Below are positions 23,635 to 31,783 of a DNA stretch of 41,620 nucleotides, in pieces. The stretch comes from Acidobacteriaceae bacterium (GTDB lineage: Bacteria; Acidobacteriota; Terriglobia; Terriglobales; Acidobacteriaceae), in the NCBI GenBank assembly GCA_003138515.1, contig PLGG01000030.1:218-41837 (forward strand), written 5' to 3'. Both the position numbers and the translations under genes were made by a program. Under the pieces are notes generated by a model. It was not told the DNA's origin. It saw nothing but the letters and a program-made list of their open reading frames with translations, and did no database searches. Numbering within the stretch: position 1 is the stretch's first letter; each line of letters opens with the position of its first letter.

Positions 23635-25950
23635 ATGACGGCAGCCGTCACAACCATCCGCAGCCGTACCCAAACACCCAGAGGCGTGCCGCTCAAGCGA
23701 GTACGCTTTCTCTTGATCTGCCTGTTCTTCCTCGTGTGGGTCTGCGCCATTTCGGGCCGGCTCTTCTGGTTGCAAATTGTGCGCCACCAGGACTTCGTGG
23801 AGCGCGCGGCCAAGCAGCAGCAGCGCACCTTTGAAGTGGCTCCCCGCCGTGGCGTCCTCTATGACCGCAACCTCCGCGAGCTGGCCATGACCATCCTGGC
23901 GCCGTCGATCTACGCCGATCCCACGCAGATTGCCGACAGACAGGCCGCTGCACGCACGCTCACCGCGCTGGTCCACACCGACCCCGAAGACCGCCTGACC
24001 ACAGACGCGCAGATCGTTGCGCGGCTCAATGAAGGCCGTAACTTTGCCTGGATCGCGCGGCGTGTGACTCCGCAAGTTGCAGCCAGCGTCAAAGCCCTCA
24101 ACATGAAGGGTATTTTCTTCCAGCAGGAATTTGCGCGCTTCTATCCCGACAATCAGCTTGCCGCGCAAGTTCTGGGTTACGTTGGGACCGACAACGACGG
24201 CCTCGGCGGCCTTGAAGAAAAGTTCGACAGCGATCTGCACGGACGTCCGGGCCTCATGTACACGGCCATGGACGCGCGCCGCAAGGTCCTTGGCTCAAGC
24301 GAGCACGATCCCGAGCCTGGTCGGAACTTTGTTCTTACCATCGACGAAAACATTCAGTTCATGGCCGAACGCGCGCTCGATCACGCTATGGCGAAGACGC
24401 AGGCCCTTAACGGCACTGTCGTCGTGCAGGATGCGCACACCGGGCAGATTCTGGCCCTCGCCATCCGCCCCACCTTCAATCCCAATCAGTTTCGCCACAC
24501 CACGCTCGATCAGTTGCGCGACCACGCCGTCAGCGATGTATACGAGCCGGGTTCCACTTTCAAGCTGGTCACATATTCCGCCGCGATGGATCAGAAAGTC
24601 ACCACGCCCGACGACACAATCGACTGCCAGGGCGGCAAAATCACCATTGCCGGCCGCACGATTCACGACAATCAAGGCGAACATTTCGGTGTAATTCCAG
24701 TGCACAAAGCGCTTGAGGAATCAAGCGACGTCGCCGCAATCAAGCTTGCTCTCAAGGTCGGCCCCGACCGCTTTTACCAATACATCCGGAGCTTCGGCTT
24801 CGGCACGCGATCGAACGTTGAGCTGCCCGGTGAGACGCGCGGCCTGTTGCGTCCCCCCGCTAAGTGGGGCAGTTCCTCCATCGGCTCCATCGCCATCGGC
24901 CAGGAAATTGCAGTCACGCCGCTGCAACTGGTCACCATGGTTTCCACTATCGCCAACGGCGGCACCTATCTGCCGCCGCACATCCTCATACAGGACCAGT
25001 CCGTCCCAACCACTGCATCTGTCCAAAAGTCTGCCCCATCGCAGGCGGCGCAGGTTCCGGCGTCGGGGTTCGTAGCCAGCCCGGTCAGGACAGGTGAAGA
25101 TCTGCCCAATCCGCTACCGCCGGGTGCACACCGTGTCATCAGCACGCTGGCCGCCGCGCAGATGCGCAAAATGATGGAAGGCGTCGTCCTGTTCGGAACC
25201 GGAAGGTCGGCGCAACTCAACGGCTACTCCTCCGGCGGCAAAACAGGCACCGCGCAAAAGATCGACCCCGTTACTCACACCTATTCGAAGACCATGCACA
25301 TTGCCTCCTTCGCCGGCTTCGCGCCGGTAAATGATCCGGCCATCTCTGTTGCGATCGTCATTGATTCTCCCAAAGGCGCATACTACGGCGCCGATGTCTC
25401 CGCGCCGGTCTTCGCCGAGGTGGCGCAGCAGGTCCTCGAATATCTGGGCGTGCAGCACGACATCGACCTGCGCCCAGTCGACCTTGCTTCAAAAAAGGGC
25501 GCACCGGTCAAGGAAGACGATGCCCCGGCGCAAGGCGAAAGTGTTGAGGCTCTCTACGAGGCTGCCAACGACTTGCCGAGCGACGACCCGTTGCGCGCTC
25601 CGCCTGCTGCCAAAACAACCGCACCCGCTCCGCCCGCCTCTACGCAGGCCACGAACTCACCCACACCCGCGAAAACAGGTGCTCCTCCTCAGCCCTCCCC
25701 CACCGCATCTGCGCAATCGCCAACGAAACCAGCCTCGTCGCCACCTGAGAACACCATAGTGATCGCTGACGCCGAGCGATTACGCGTGCCCTCGCTGATC
25801 GGACTGCCGATGCGCGAGATTATCGAGCAGGCAGGCAGCGCCGGACTTGAAGTGGAGATCGCCGGTAACGGTATCGCACGTGAGCAGGCCCCCGCGCCCG
25901 GCACCATGGTCCTTCCCGGCACAAAGATCGTTGTCCGCTGCGAACGCTGA
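23635..25950 (+). CDS. ftsI: Septal transpeptidase FtsI (PBP3-type) with a PASTA domain
   Basis: A 771-residue class B penicillin-binding protein cross-linking septal peptidoglycan. A cytoplasmic tail is followed by one TM (FLLICLFFLVWVCAISGRLF, about 24-43). The dimerisation domain, about 55-230, contains RRGVLYDRNLRELAMT. The transpeptidase domain, about 265-610, has STFK (Ser307-Lys310), SSD (363-365) where many homologues have SxN, and KTGT (536-539). A Pro/Ala/Thr-rich linker, about 635-705, leads to a C-terminal PASTA domain (RVPSLIGLPMREIIEQAG, about 714-771). PASTA domains are common in Firmicute and some acidobacterial PBPs and bind peptidoglycan or modulate the enzyme. FtsI follows ftsL by 24 bp. 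No strong Shine-Dalgarno precedes the ATG, so coupling to ftsL translation is likely. Confidence 0.94.
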   Translation: MTAAVTTIRSRTQTPRGVPLKRVRFLLICLFFLVWVCAISGRLFWLQIVRHQDFVERAAKQQQRTFEVAPRRGVLYDRNLRELAMTILAPSIYADPTQIADRQAAARTLTALVHTDPEDRLTTDAQIVARLNEGRNFAWIARRVTPQVAASVKALNMKGIFFQQEFARFYPDNQLAAQVLGYVGTDNDGLGGLEEKFDSDLHGRPGLMYTAMDARRKVLGSSEHDPEPGRNFVLTIDENIQFMAERALDHAMAKTQALNGTVVVQDAHTGQILALAIRPTFNPNQFRHTTLDQLRDHAVSDVYEPGSTFKLVTYSAAMDQKVTTPDDTIDCQGGKITIAGRTIHDNQGEHFGVIPVHKALEESSDVAAIKLALKVGPDRFYQYIRSFGFGTRSNVELPGETRGLLRPPAKWGSSSIGSIAIGQEIAVTPLQLVTMVSTIANGGTYLPPHILIQDQSVPTTASVQKSAPSQAAQVPASGFVASPVRTGEDLPNPLPPGAHRVISTLAAAQMRKMMEGVVLFGTGRSAQLNGYSSGGKTGTAQKIDPVTHTYSKTMHIASFAGFAPVNDPAISVAIVIDSPKGAYYGADVSAPVFAEVAQQVLEYLGVQHDIDLRPVDLASKKGAPVKEDDAPAQGESVEALYEAANDLPSDDPLRAPPAAKTTAPAPPASTQATNSPTPAKTGAPPQPSPTASAQSPTKPASSPPENTIVIADAERLRVPSLIGLPMREIIEQAGSAGLEVEIAGNGIAREQAPAPGTMVLPGTKIVVRCER

Positions 25951-26011
25951 CTGCGCCGCGGCGAAAGAACAGTGTGCGCGTGCCTGCGCGCGATTGGCGT
26001 AATCTTGCTCC

Positions 26012-26353
26012 ATGCCGGCGAGTGATTGGCACCCATCGGAAGACGGCGCAACCCTTGGCGAGACTGGCTCAGAAGAGGGCATCGTTGTCCGCGACGAGGA
26101 GCACTCTCTCGGCGCCCGGATCACTCTCGAGCGCGACGCAGGCATCGCGCCCTTCGCCATCACCTGCGGCATCTACGGCTGGATGGTGCATACGCGCTTC
26201 TTCAGCTCCGATGCGGAAGCCGAGACGCAATACGACCTGATGAAGGACTCGCTTTCGGCGCTCCTTGAAGCCGCCGAACAAGCCGCCGATGTCGACGGAG
26301 GCCGGCAAGTTATGTACGACGGAATCGACGAGTTCATCGGAGCCTACCCGTGA
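26012..26353 (+). CDS. Small conserved-looking protein in the dcw cluster
   Basis: A 113-residue acidic, soluble protein with no signal peptide or membrane segment; I do not recognise a named family. The N-terminal 40 residues are Glu/Asp-rich (ETGSEEGIVVRDEEHSLG). A compact core follows: ARITLERDAGIAPFAITCGI then YGWMVHTRFFSSDAEAETQYD. The C-terminus is helical (LMKDSLSALLEAAEQAADVD). It lies between ftsI and murE in the same direction, 61 bp after ftsI and 69 bp before murE. Codon use matches its neighbours, and the frame is open with conserved-looking composition. A role in division or cell wall assembly is suggested only by position. Confidence 0.65.
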   Translation: MPASDWHPSEDGATLGETGSEEGIVVRDEEHSLGARITLERDAGIAPFAITCGIYGWMVHTRFFSSDAEAETQYDLMKDSLSALLEAAEQAADVDGGRQVMYDGIDEFIGAYP

Positions 26354-26422
26354 GCTTTGGCATTCCCCTCCTCCTCAGCAGATCTGCTCTAATCCTGCAG
26401 CACAATCTACAATCAAAATCGG

Positions 26423-27934
26423 ATGAACTGGAACGATCTGATTTCTGAAGTCGCATCCATCGGCTCCGTCGGCAGCTCCGCCGCAACCATCACCGGCGTT
26501 GAGTACGACTCGCGCCGTGTGCGTCCCGGCGCCGTTTTTGTGGCGATGAAGGGCGGCTCGACCGATGGCAATCGTTTTGTCGAAAAGGCTATCGCCGCAG
26601 GCGCGCTCGGCGTCATTACTGACTCCGCACAGACCTTTGACCACCTGACCGTCTACCAAGCTGGGCTCCCGGTGCTTCATGTCGAACACGGACGCCGCGC
26701 GCTTGCTCAGGCTTCCGCCGCATTCTTCGGCCATCCCGAGCGTTCCCTTGCCGCCACTGGAATCACAGGCACCAACGGCAAGACAACCACCGCATTTCTC
26801 ACTGAATCACTTCTCATTTCCGCGGCGCGCTCGACCATTCTGATCGGGACCGTTGAGTATCACGTCGCCGGCGAGGTGCGCCCATCCATCCACACCACGC
26901 CCGAATCGCGCGACCTGTTCGAATTGATGGCCGAAGGCGTTGCGCGTGGCGCGGAAGAGCTCGTCACCGAGGTTTCAAGCCACGCGCTCGATCAGGGCCG
27001 CATGATCGGAATCCCTTTTGACGTGGCCGTCTTCACCAACCTGACGCGCGACCATCTCGACTACCACCAGACAATGGACAAGTACTTCGCCGCCAAGCGT
27101 CTGCTCTTCGACGGGACGGTTTATCCGCCTCCGCGCGTCGCCGTGATCAACGCACACGATACGCACGCCGAAGAACTCGCAATAGCCGCAAGCGCCGCCG
27201 GCGCGGAGATTCGCACCTATGGAATCGGAGCGGGCGAATGGCGTGCAGCCAGCTACACGCTCACGCCTTCGGGCGCGACCATTCAACTCGAAACGCCGGC
27301 CGGATCGGCCTGCGTCAGCTCGCGACTTGCAGGCGAAGTAAACATCCTCAACCTGCTCGCGGCATTCACCGCCGCCCACGCGCGCGGCATTTCCTTTTCC
27401 CAACTTGCCGCCGCTATTCCAACGCTCAGGCCCGTCCCCGGGCGTTTTCAATCCGTCGATGCAGGCCAGCCCTTCACGGTGATTGTGGACTATGCGCACA
27501 CCGATGACGCGCTGCGCAATCTTACGACGCTCGCACGCCAGATGACCGCAGCTTCCGGGGCGCGCGTGATCACAATGTTCGGCTGCGGCGGCGATCGTGA
27601 TCGCACCAAGCGCCCAAAAATGGGCCAGGCAGCCGGCGAAGGCAGCGATTTTGTCGTGGCCACGAGCGACAATCCGCGCTCCGAGGATCCGGCGTCCATC
27701 CTCGCCGAGATCGAGCCTGGGTTGCAGGCGGCCGGTGCTGCTTACACCATCGAAGTCGATCGTGCATCCGCCATTCGTCTCGCGCTCGAGGCCGCCAAGC
27801 CCGGTGACGTTGTTCTCCTCGCCGGCAAGGGTCACGAGAAAGAACAGATCCTCGCAGGGCGCACGATCCCCTTCGACGATGCCGAGGTGGCGCTTTCCAT
27901 CCTTGCCCAATTGGGCTATCGTGAGGGGCAATGA
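26423..27934 (+). CDS. murE: UDP-MurNAc-L-Ala-D-Glu:meso-diaminopimelate ligase
   Basis: Adds meso-diaminopimelate to UDP-MurNAc-dipeptide in the cytoplasm, using ATP. The 503 residues hold an N-terminal UDP-substrate domain (VEYDSRRVRPGAVFVA), the ATP loop GTNGKTT (116-122), the central motif TNLTRDHLDYHQTMDKYF, and a C-terminal domain with VIVDYAHTDDALRN, MFGCGGDRDRTKRP and the DNPR motif (Asp416-Arg419, in ATSDNPRSEDP). DNPR marks meso-DAP rather than lysine specificity, so the peptidoglycan is of the DAP type. Its end overlaps the murF start by four bases (ATGA), indicating translational coupling. Confidence 0.97.
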   Translation: MNWNDLISEVASIGSVGSSAATITGVEYDSRRVRPGAVFVAMKGGSTDGNRFVEKAIAAGALGVITDSAQTFDHLTVYQAGLPVLHVEHGRRALAQASAAFFGHPERSLAATGITGTNGKTTTAFLTESLLISAARSTILIGTVEYHVAGEVRPSIHTTPESRDLFELMAEGVARGAEELVTEVSSHALDQGRMIGIPFDVAVFTNLTRDHLDYHQTMDKYFAAKRLLFDGTVYPPPRVAVINAHDTHAEELAIAASAAGAEIRTYGIGAGEWRAASYTLTPSGATIQLETPAGSACVSSRLAGEVNILNLLAAFTAAHARGISFSQLAAAIPTLRPVPGRFQSVDAGQPFTVIVDYAHTDDALRNLTTLARQMTAASGARVITMFGCGGDRDRTKRPKMGQAAGEGSDFVVATSDNPRSEDPASILAEIEPGLQAAGAAYTIEVDRASAIRLALEAAKPGDVVLLAGKGHEKEQILAGRTIPFDDAEVALSILAQLGYREGQ

Positions 27935-29346
27935 ATCTCACGCTTGCAGAAGCAGTGATGGGCGCAGGAGCAGTGCTCGAGGCGCCGGCCAGCGTGCAGA
28001 ATTCGGGCGCGTTGGTTGCGTCCGGATACTCCATCGACTCGCGCACCATTGCACCCGATGAGCTTTTTTTTGCTGTTCGTGGCGAGCATCACGACGGGCA
28101 CGACTTTTTGGTCGCGGCGTTCGAACGCGGCGCCGTGGCCGCTGTCGTTTCGCGCGCGCGTGCCGCTTCCCTGCCCGATGCCGCGCTCGCCCATCCGCTT
28201 CTCATCGCCGAAGACCCGCTCGCTGCGATGCAAATGCTGGCCCACCATGTGCGCCGCCAGTGGGGACGCCGCGTCATTGCCATCACGGGCTCGGCGGGAA
28301 AAACCACCACCAAGGAAGCCGTTGCTGCGGCGCTCGGCGCAAAATTTCGCGTTTTCAAATCTCAGGGCAACCTGAACAACAGCTTTGGCCTGCCCCTGCA
28401 ACTGCTGCGCCTGATGCCGGAGCACGAATTTGCCGTGGTCGAGATGGGCATGAACCACTCTGGCGAGATTGCCGCGCTGGCGCGCATCGCCGTGCCCGAC
28501 TGGGGCGTCATCACCAATGTTGGCTCCGCGCACATTGAGAACTTTACCGATGGCCAGGCAGGCATTGCACGCGCCAAGTTCGAGCTGGTCGAGGCGCTTC
28601 CCGCAAACGGGGTCGTGTTCCTGAACTGCGACGACGCTTATGGTGCGCAATTTGGTCGCGATTTTTCCGGCCGCGTCGTCTACTTTGGCAGCGGTCCTTG
28701 TGCTGACCCTCAAATTCTTTCCTGTGCCGAAGACCCGGACGGGCTCCATATTCGATTTCGCGCCGGTGAGCGCGAGGGCGGCTTTACTCTGCATCTGCTC
28801 GGCGCACACAACGCCCTGAATGCCGTCGCCGGCTTGGCCGTGGCGCTTGAGGCTGGAGTGGATCTGGACGCGGCCGTGGCCGCAATCGCATCACTCGCTG
28901 CCGGCGACAAGCGCGGCCAGGTCATCGAGATCGGCGGAGCTACGATTCTGAACGACAGCTATAACTCCAACCCCGAAGCGCTGCGCTCCATGATTCGCAC
29001 CCTTGCCGCGCGCCCGGCTTCAGGCCGCCGCATCCTTGTGGCTGGCGAGATGCTGGAGTTGGGTGAGCACGGAACCGCGCTGCACATCGCCTGTGGACGC
29101 GCCGCCGCGGAGGCCGGCCTCGATCTGGTGGTCGCAGTGCAGGGCAACGCGGAACACTTAGCCACAGCCGCCTGCGCCGGCGGAGTGCCTGCGGTCTTTC
29201 TTCGCGACGCCGATGTCGCGGGCCAGTGGCTGGTAGAGAATCTGCGGCCCGGCGATGTCGTGCTCGTGAAGGGCTCCCGTGGCGTCCATCTGGAGCGCGC
29301 TATCGAAACGCTGACTAATCGAGCCAGCAATCGAGAAGCCCGATGA
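27931..29346 (+). CDS. murF: UDP-MurNAc-tripeptide:D-Ala-D-Ala ligase
   Basis: Completes the peptidoglycan pentapeptide by adding D-Ala-D-Ala. The 471 residues contain the N-terminal motif YSIDSRTIAPDELFFAV, the ATP loop ITGSAGKTTTKEAVAAAL (about 113-130), VEMGMNHSGEIAAL (about 170-183), TNVGSAHIENF and LNDSYNSNPEALRSMI (about 328-343), with VLVKGSRGVHLERAIE near the end. Its length is normal. Both ends overlap neighbours by four bases: murE before and the metallo-beta-lactamase gene after. The usual next genes of the cluster (mraY, murD) are absent at this locus. Confidence 0.97.
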   Translation: MNLTLAEAVMGAGAVLEAPASVQNSGALVASGYSIDSRTIAPDELFFAVRGEHHDGHDFLVAAFERGAVAAVVSRARAASLPDAALAHPLLIAEDPLAAMQMLAHHVRRQWGRRVIAITGSAGKTTTKEAVAAALGAKFRVFKSQGNLNNSFGLPLQLLRLMPEHEFAVVEMGMNHSGEIAALARIAVPDWGVITNVGSAHIENFTDGQAGIARAKFELVEALPANGVVFLNCDDAYGAQFGRDFSGRVVYFGSGPCADPQILSCAEDPDGLHIRFRAGEREGGFTLHLLGAHNALNAVAGLAVALEAGVDLDAAVAAIASLAAGDKRGQVIEIGGATILNDSYNSNPEALRSMIRTLAARPASGRRILVAGEMLELGEHGTALHIACGRAAAEAGLDLVVAVQGNAEHLATAACAGGVPAVFLRDADVAGQWLVENLRPGDVVLVKGSRGVHLERAIETLTNRASNREAR

Positions 29347-30218
29347 AGATTGCAAAATCCAATCTCCACCTTGCGCTGGTCGCGTTCCTCGCTGCCGCCG
29401 CCTCGCTCGCAGCCCAGAACAATCCTGCATGGACCACCCCATTTCCATCCTTCCGCATCGCCGGCAATCTCTATTACGTCGGCAGCCAGGACCTCGGCTC
29501 CTATCTCATCGCCACGCCGCGCGGGCTCATTCTCATCAATTCGAACTTTGAAGCCTCGGTGCCGCTGATCAAGAAGAGCGTCGAAGACCTTGGCTTCCGC
29601 TTCAGCGACATCAAAATTCTTCTCATAAGCCACGCCCACGATGATCACTGTGCGGGTAGCGCGCAAATCATTCGTCTCACCGGCGCCAAATATTACGTGA
29701 TGGCCGGCGACGTTTCGGTCGTCGAGTCCGGCGGCAGGACAGACTTTCAATACGGCGCCCGGAAGTCCCAGCGATATCCACCCGCCCATGTCGATCGCGT
29801 GCTCCACGACGGCGACACGGTCAGCCTCGGCGGCACGGTCTTGACCGCGCATCTCACGCCCGGGCATACGAAGGGAACCACCACCTGGACCCTCGACGAA
29901 CCGGAGGGCAATCGATTCCTTCACGTCGTGATCGTCGGCAGCCCAAATGTGAACCCGGGCTACAAGCTGGTTCGCAACAAGGCCTATCCGGAAATCGCCC
30001 GTGACTACAAGCGCGGCTTTCGAGTGCTCGACGCACTGCCGTGCGACGTATTTCTCGGAGCACATGGTTCCTATTTCGATCTCATCGGGAAGTACGCGCG
30101 CTGGAATAGCGGCGACAAAGGCGCCTTTATCGACCCTGCCGGATACAAGGCCTATATTGCCGATCGCGAGCAGGCATTTGAGAAGGAACTTCAGCAGCAA
30201 TCGGCGGCGAAGCCCTAA
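29343..30218 (+). CDS. Subclass B3 metallo-beta-lactamase
   Basis: A 291-residue secreted zinc hydrolase that should open the beta-lactam ring. It has a signal peptide (LALVAFLAAAASLAAQ), and the mature protein starts near NNPAWTTPFPSF. B3 zinc ligands are all present: His97-x-His99 and Asp101-His102 (SHAHDDHCAG), His175 (TPGHTKGTTTW) and His241 (GAHGSYFDL). The absence of the Cys ligand of B1/B2 enzymes and the GxHxxxFDL end place it in B3, with L1, FEZ and GOB relatives. Its ATG overlaps the murF stop (ATGA), so it is translated with the cell-wall operon. Beta-lactam hydrolysis is inferred; related fold members have other hydrolase roles. Confidence 0.9.
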   Translation: MKIAKSNLHLALVAFLAAAASLAAQNNPAWTTPFPSFRIAGNLYYVGSQDLGSYLIATPRGLILINSNFEASVPLIKKSVEDLGFRFSDIKILLISHAHDDHCAGSAQIIRLTGAKYYVMAGDVSVVESGGRTDFQYGARKSQRYPPAHVDRVLHDGDTVSLGGTVLTAHLTPGHTKGTTTWTLDEPEGNRFLHVVIVGSPNVNPGYKLVRNKAYPEIARDYKRGFRVLDALPCDVFLGAHGSYFDLIGKYARWNSGDKGAFIDPAGYKAYIADREQAFEKELQQQSAAKP

Positions 30219-30219
30219 C

Positions 30220-30525
30220 TCAATCGACCATCCGCTTCCCCAGCGCCGCCGTCGCCTGCGCCATTGTCATTCCCCGCAGCAAGAAGACTTTGTTCCGCGA
30301 CAACTCGCCGGAAACCAGTACGACCGCGTTTTTCGGCAGATCAAAGCTTTCGGCGAGAAATGCAATCAGCGCTTCATTGGCGCGGCCCTCGAGCGGCGGC
30401 GCTTTCACTGCGACTTTCAGTTGCGCCGTGGTTCCCTCGCCGTAGACGCCGGCAATGGCCGTCTTCTTCGCGCCCGGCTGCGCTCGCACAGCCAGCGTCA
30501 CTCCTTCCGCCGTGGCGCGCAGCAT
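30220..30525 (-). CDS. yggU: DUF167 / YggU family protein
   Basis: A 101-residue alpha/beta protein of the YggU (DUF167) family. LAVRAQPGAKKTAIAGVYGE (about 11-30), LKVAVKAPPLEGRANEALIA (about 36-55) and VLVSGELSRNKVFLLRGM (about 68-85) are the family signatures. The family is small, widely conserved and often next to yggS and yggT; its biochemical role is unknown. Its ATG overlaps the yggS stop as TGATG, so the pair is translationally coupled. It converges on the lactamase gene with a single base between the two stops. Confidence 0.92.
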   Translation of the reverse strand: MLRATAEGVTLAVRAQPGAKKTAIAGVYGEGTTAQLKVAVKAPPLEGRANEALIAFLAESFDLPKNAVVLVSGELSRNKVFLLRGMTMAQATAALGKRMVD

Positions 30526-31280
30526 CAGTCAAGCTCCGATTCCTGGCTTCGCTGCAGCGCCGGCGGCTTGCGCGCGCCAAACAGCGCCGTACCGATTCGA
30601 ATGCGCGTCGCGCCTTCCTGAATCGCCAGCGCAAAGTCTCCACTCATACCCATCGAAAGCACGTCCAGATGCAGGCTCGGATGTGCAGCTGCCCACCGGT
30701 CGCGCCACATCCTCAAACTGCGAAAGGACGCCCGCGTCACATCCTCAGCCGCGCCCCACGGAGCGATCGTCATTAGTCCGCGCACTTCAAGATCCAACAG
30801 ATCGGGCAGCCGCTCCAAAAGTTGTGCGGCTTCGTTCGACTCCGGTTCGACTCCGTTCTTCGTCGCTTCAGGGCTGAGTTTCACCTCGATGAGCACGGGC
30901 AGGCGCTTCTCTACCCGTCCCGCCGCTTCGTTCAGTCGCTCCGCCAGCTTCACCGAATCCAGCGAGTCTACGCCATCGAATAGCTCTGCCGCTCGCGCTG
31001 CCTTGTTCGACTGCAAATGCCCAATGAGATGAAAGCGCAGCTGCGCTCTCACAGATCCCGTCCAAAGGTCCGCTGCATGCAATGCTTTCGAGCCAAATTC
31101 CTGAACGCGATTCTCGCCAAACAGCGTGAGCCCCAGCCCAGCAGCTTCGGCGATCGATTCCGCGGGGAAAGTCTTCGAGACCGCCATCAGCTCGACTTCG
31201 CCGCGCGCGCGGCCGGCGTCTCGGCAAACCGCGCCGATCGACTCTTCCAGCCGTTCGAGATTCTCGCTCAGTGCAGTCAC
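30525..31280 (-). CDS. yggS: Pyridoxal phosphate homeostasis protein YggS
   Basis: A 251-residue PLP-binding TIM-barrel protein that controls free PLP and vitamin B6/amino-acid balance. VELMAVSKTFPAESI holds the PLP lysine; FGENRVQEF, FHLIGHLQSNKAA, GVDSLDSVKLAERLN, VRGLMTIAP and LSMGMSGDFALAIQEGATRIRIGT are family hallmarks (the last split near residue 215). I chose the GTG at 31280 because it follows GATGAGGGC and gives a normal YggS length. An open frame continues upstream to 31544 but covers the divergent DUF486 gene. It is the first gene of a two-gene unit with yggU. Confidence 0.92.
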   Translation of the reverse strand: MTALSENLERLEESIGAVCRDAGRARGEVELMAVSKTFPAESIAEAAGLGLTLFGENRVQEFGSKALHAADLWTGSVRAQLRFHLIGHLQSNKAARAAELFDGVDSLDSVKLAERLNEAAGRVEKRLPVLIEVKLSPEATKNGVEPESNEAAQLLERLPDLLDLEVRGLMTIAPWGAAEDVTRASFRSLRMWRDRWAAAHPSLHLDVLSMGMSGDFALAIQEGATRIRIGTALFGARKPPALQRSQESELD

Positions 31281-31358
31281 CGCGCCCTCATCCGAAAAGC
31301 CTTGCAAATCCCAGCAAATTCCAAATCTCCGGGCTTTGGCCGCGGATACAATCTCAAA

Positions 31359-31688
31359 ATGTGGACCATTGTTCTTCTCACCATCTCCAACATCTTCATG
31401 ACCTTTGCCTGGTACGGGCACCTCAGATTCCGCCACGAAGCGCTGTGGAAGGTCATTCTGGTCAGCTGGGGAATTGCCTTCTTCGAGTATTGCTTCCAGG
31501 TTCCCGCAAACCGCATCGGCGCGGACCGTTTCAGCCCCGTTCAACTCAAAGTCATTCAGGAGGTGATCACCCTAGTGGTCTTCGGCGTCTTCGTCACCTA
31601 CTATTTCGGGGAGCATCTGCGCTGGAACCACGCGGTCTCCGCGATCTTCCTGATCGGCGCTGTTTTCTTTGCCTTCCACCAGTTTTAG
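31359..31688 (+). CDS. DUF486 / DMT-family small membrane protein
   Basis: A 109-residue inner-membrane protein with four helices: WTIVLLTISNIFMTFAWYG (1-20), WKVILVSWGIAFFEYCFQVP (about 30-49), LKVIQEVITLVVFGVFVTYY (about 63-82) and HAVSAIFLIGAVFFAFHQF (about 90-109). FMTFAWYGHLRF, FFEYCFQVPANRIG and LKVIQEVITL match DUF486, a group in the drug/metabolite transporter superfamily of unknown substrate. The ATG at 31359 starts the family sequence directly. It is divergent from yggS with 78 bp between starts and stands alone. Confidence 0.88.
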   Translation: MWTIVLLTISNIFMTFAWYGHLRFRHEALWKVILVSWGIAFFEYCFQVPANRIGADRFSPVQLKVIQEVITLVVFGVFVTYYFGEHLRWNHAVSAIFLIGAVFFAFHQF

Positions 31689-31783
31689 TTCGGATTGGAA
31701 TCAACGGCACGCGCCATGCCGCCCGCGCGGTATCGCGACAGCCAATTACAACGCTGGACTGATTGACTTCAACCCTCTCGATC

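Noticed and set aside
22921..24240. Long minus-strand open frame opposite rsmH, ftsL and ftsI
   Set aside because: It spans three real genes on the other strand and has no motif.
31281..31544. N-terminal extension of yggS
   Set aside because: The frame is open, but YggS homologues begin near GTG 31280, and the extension covers the start of the divergent DUF486 gene and has no domain.
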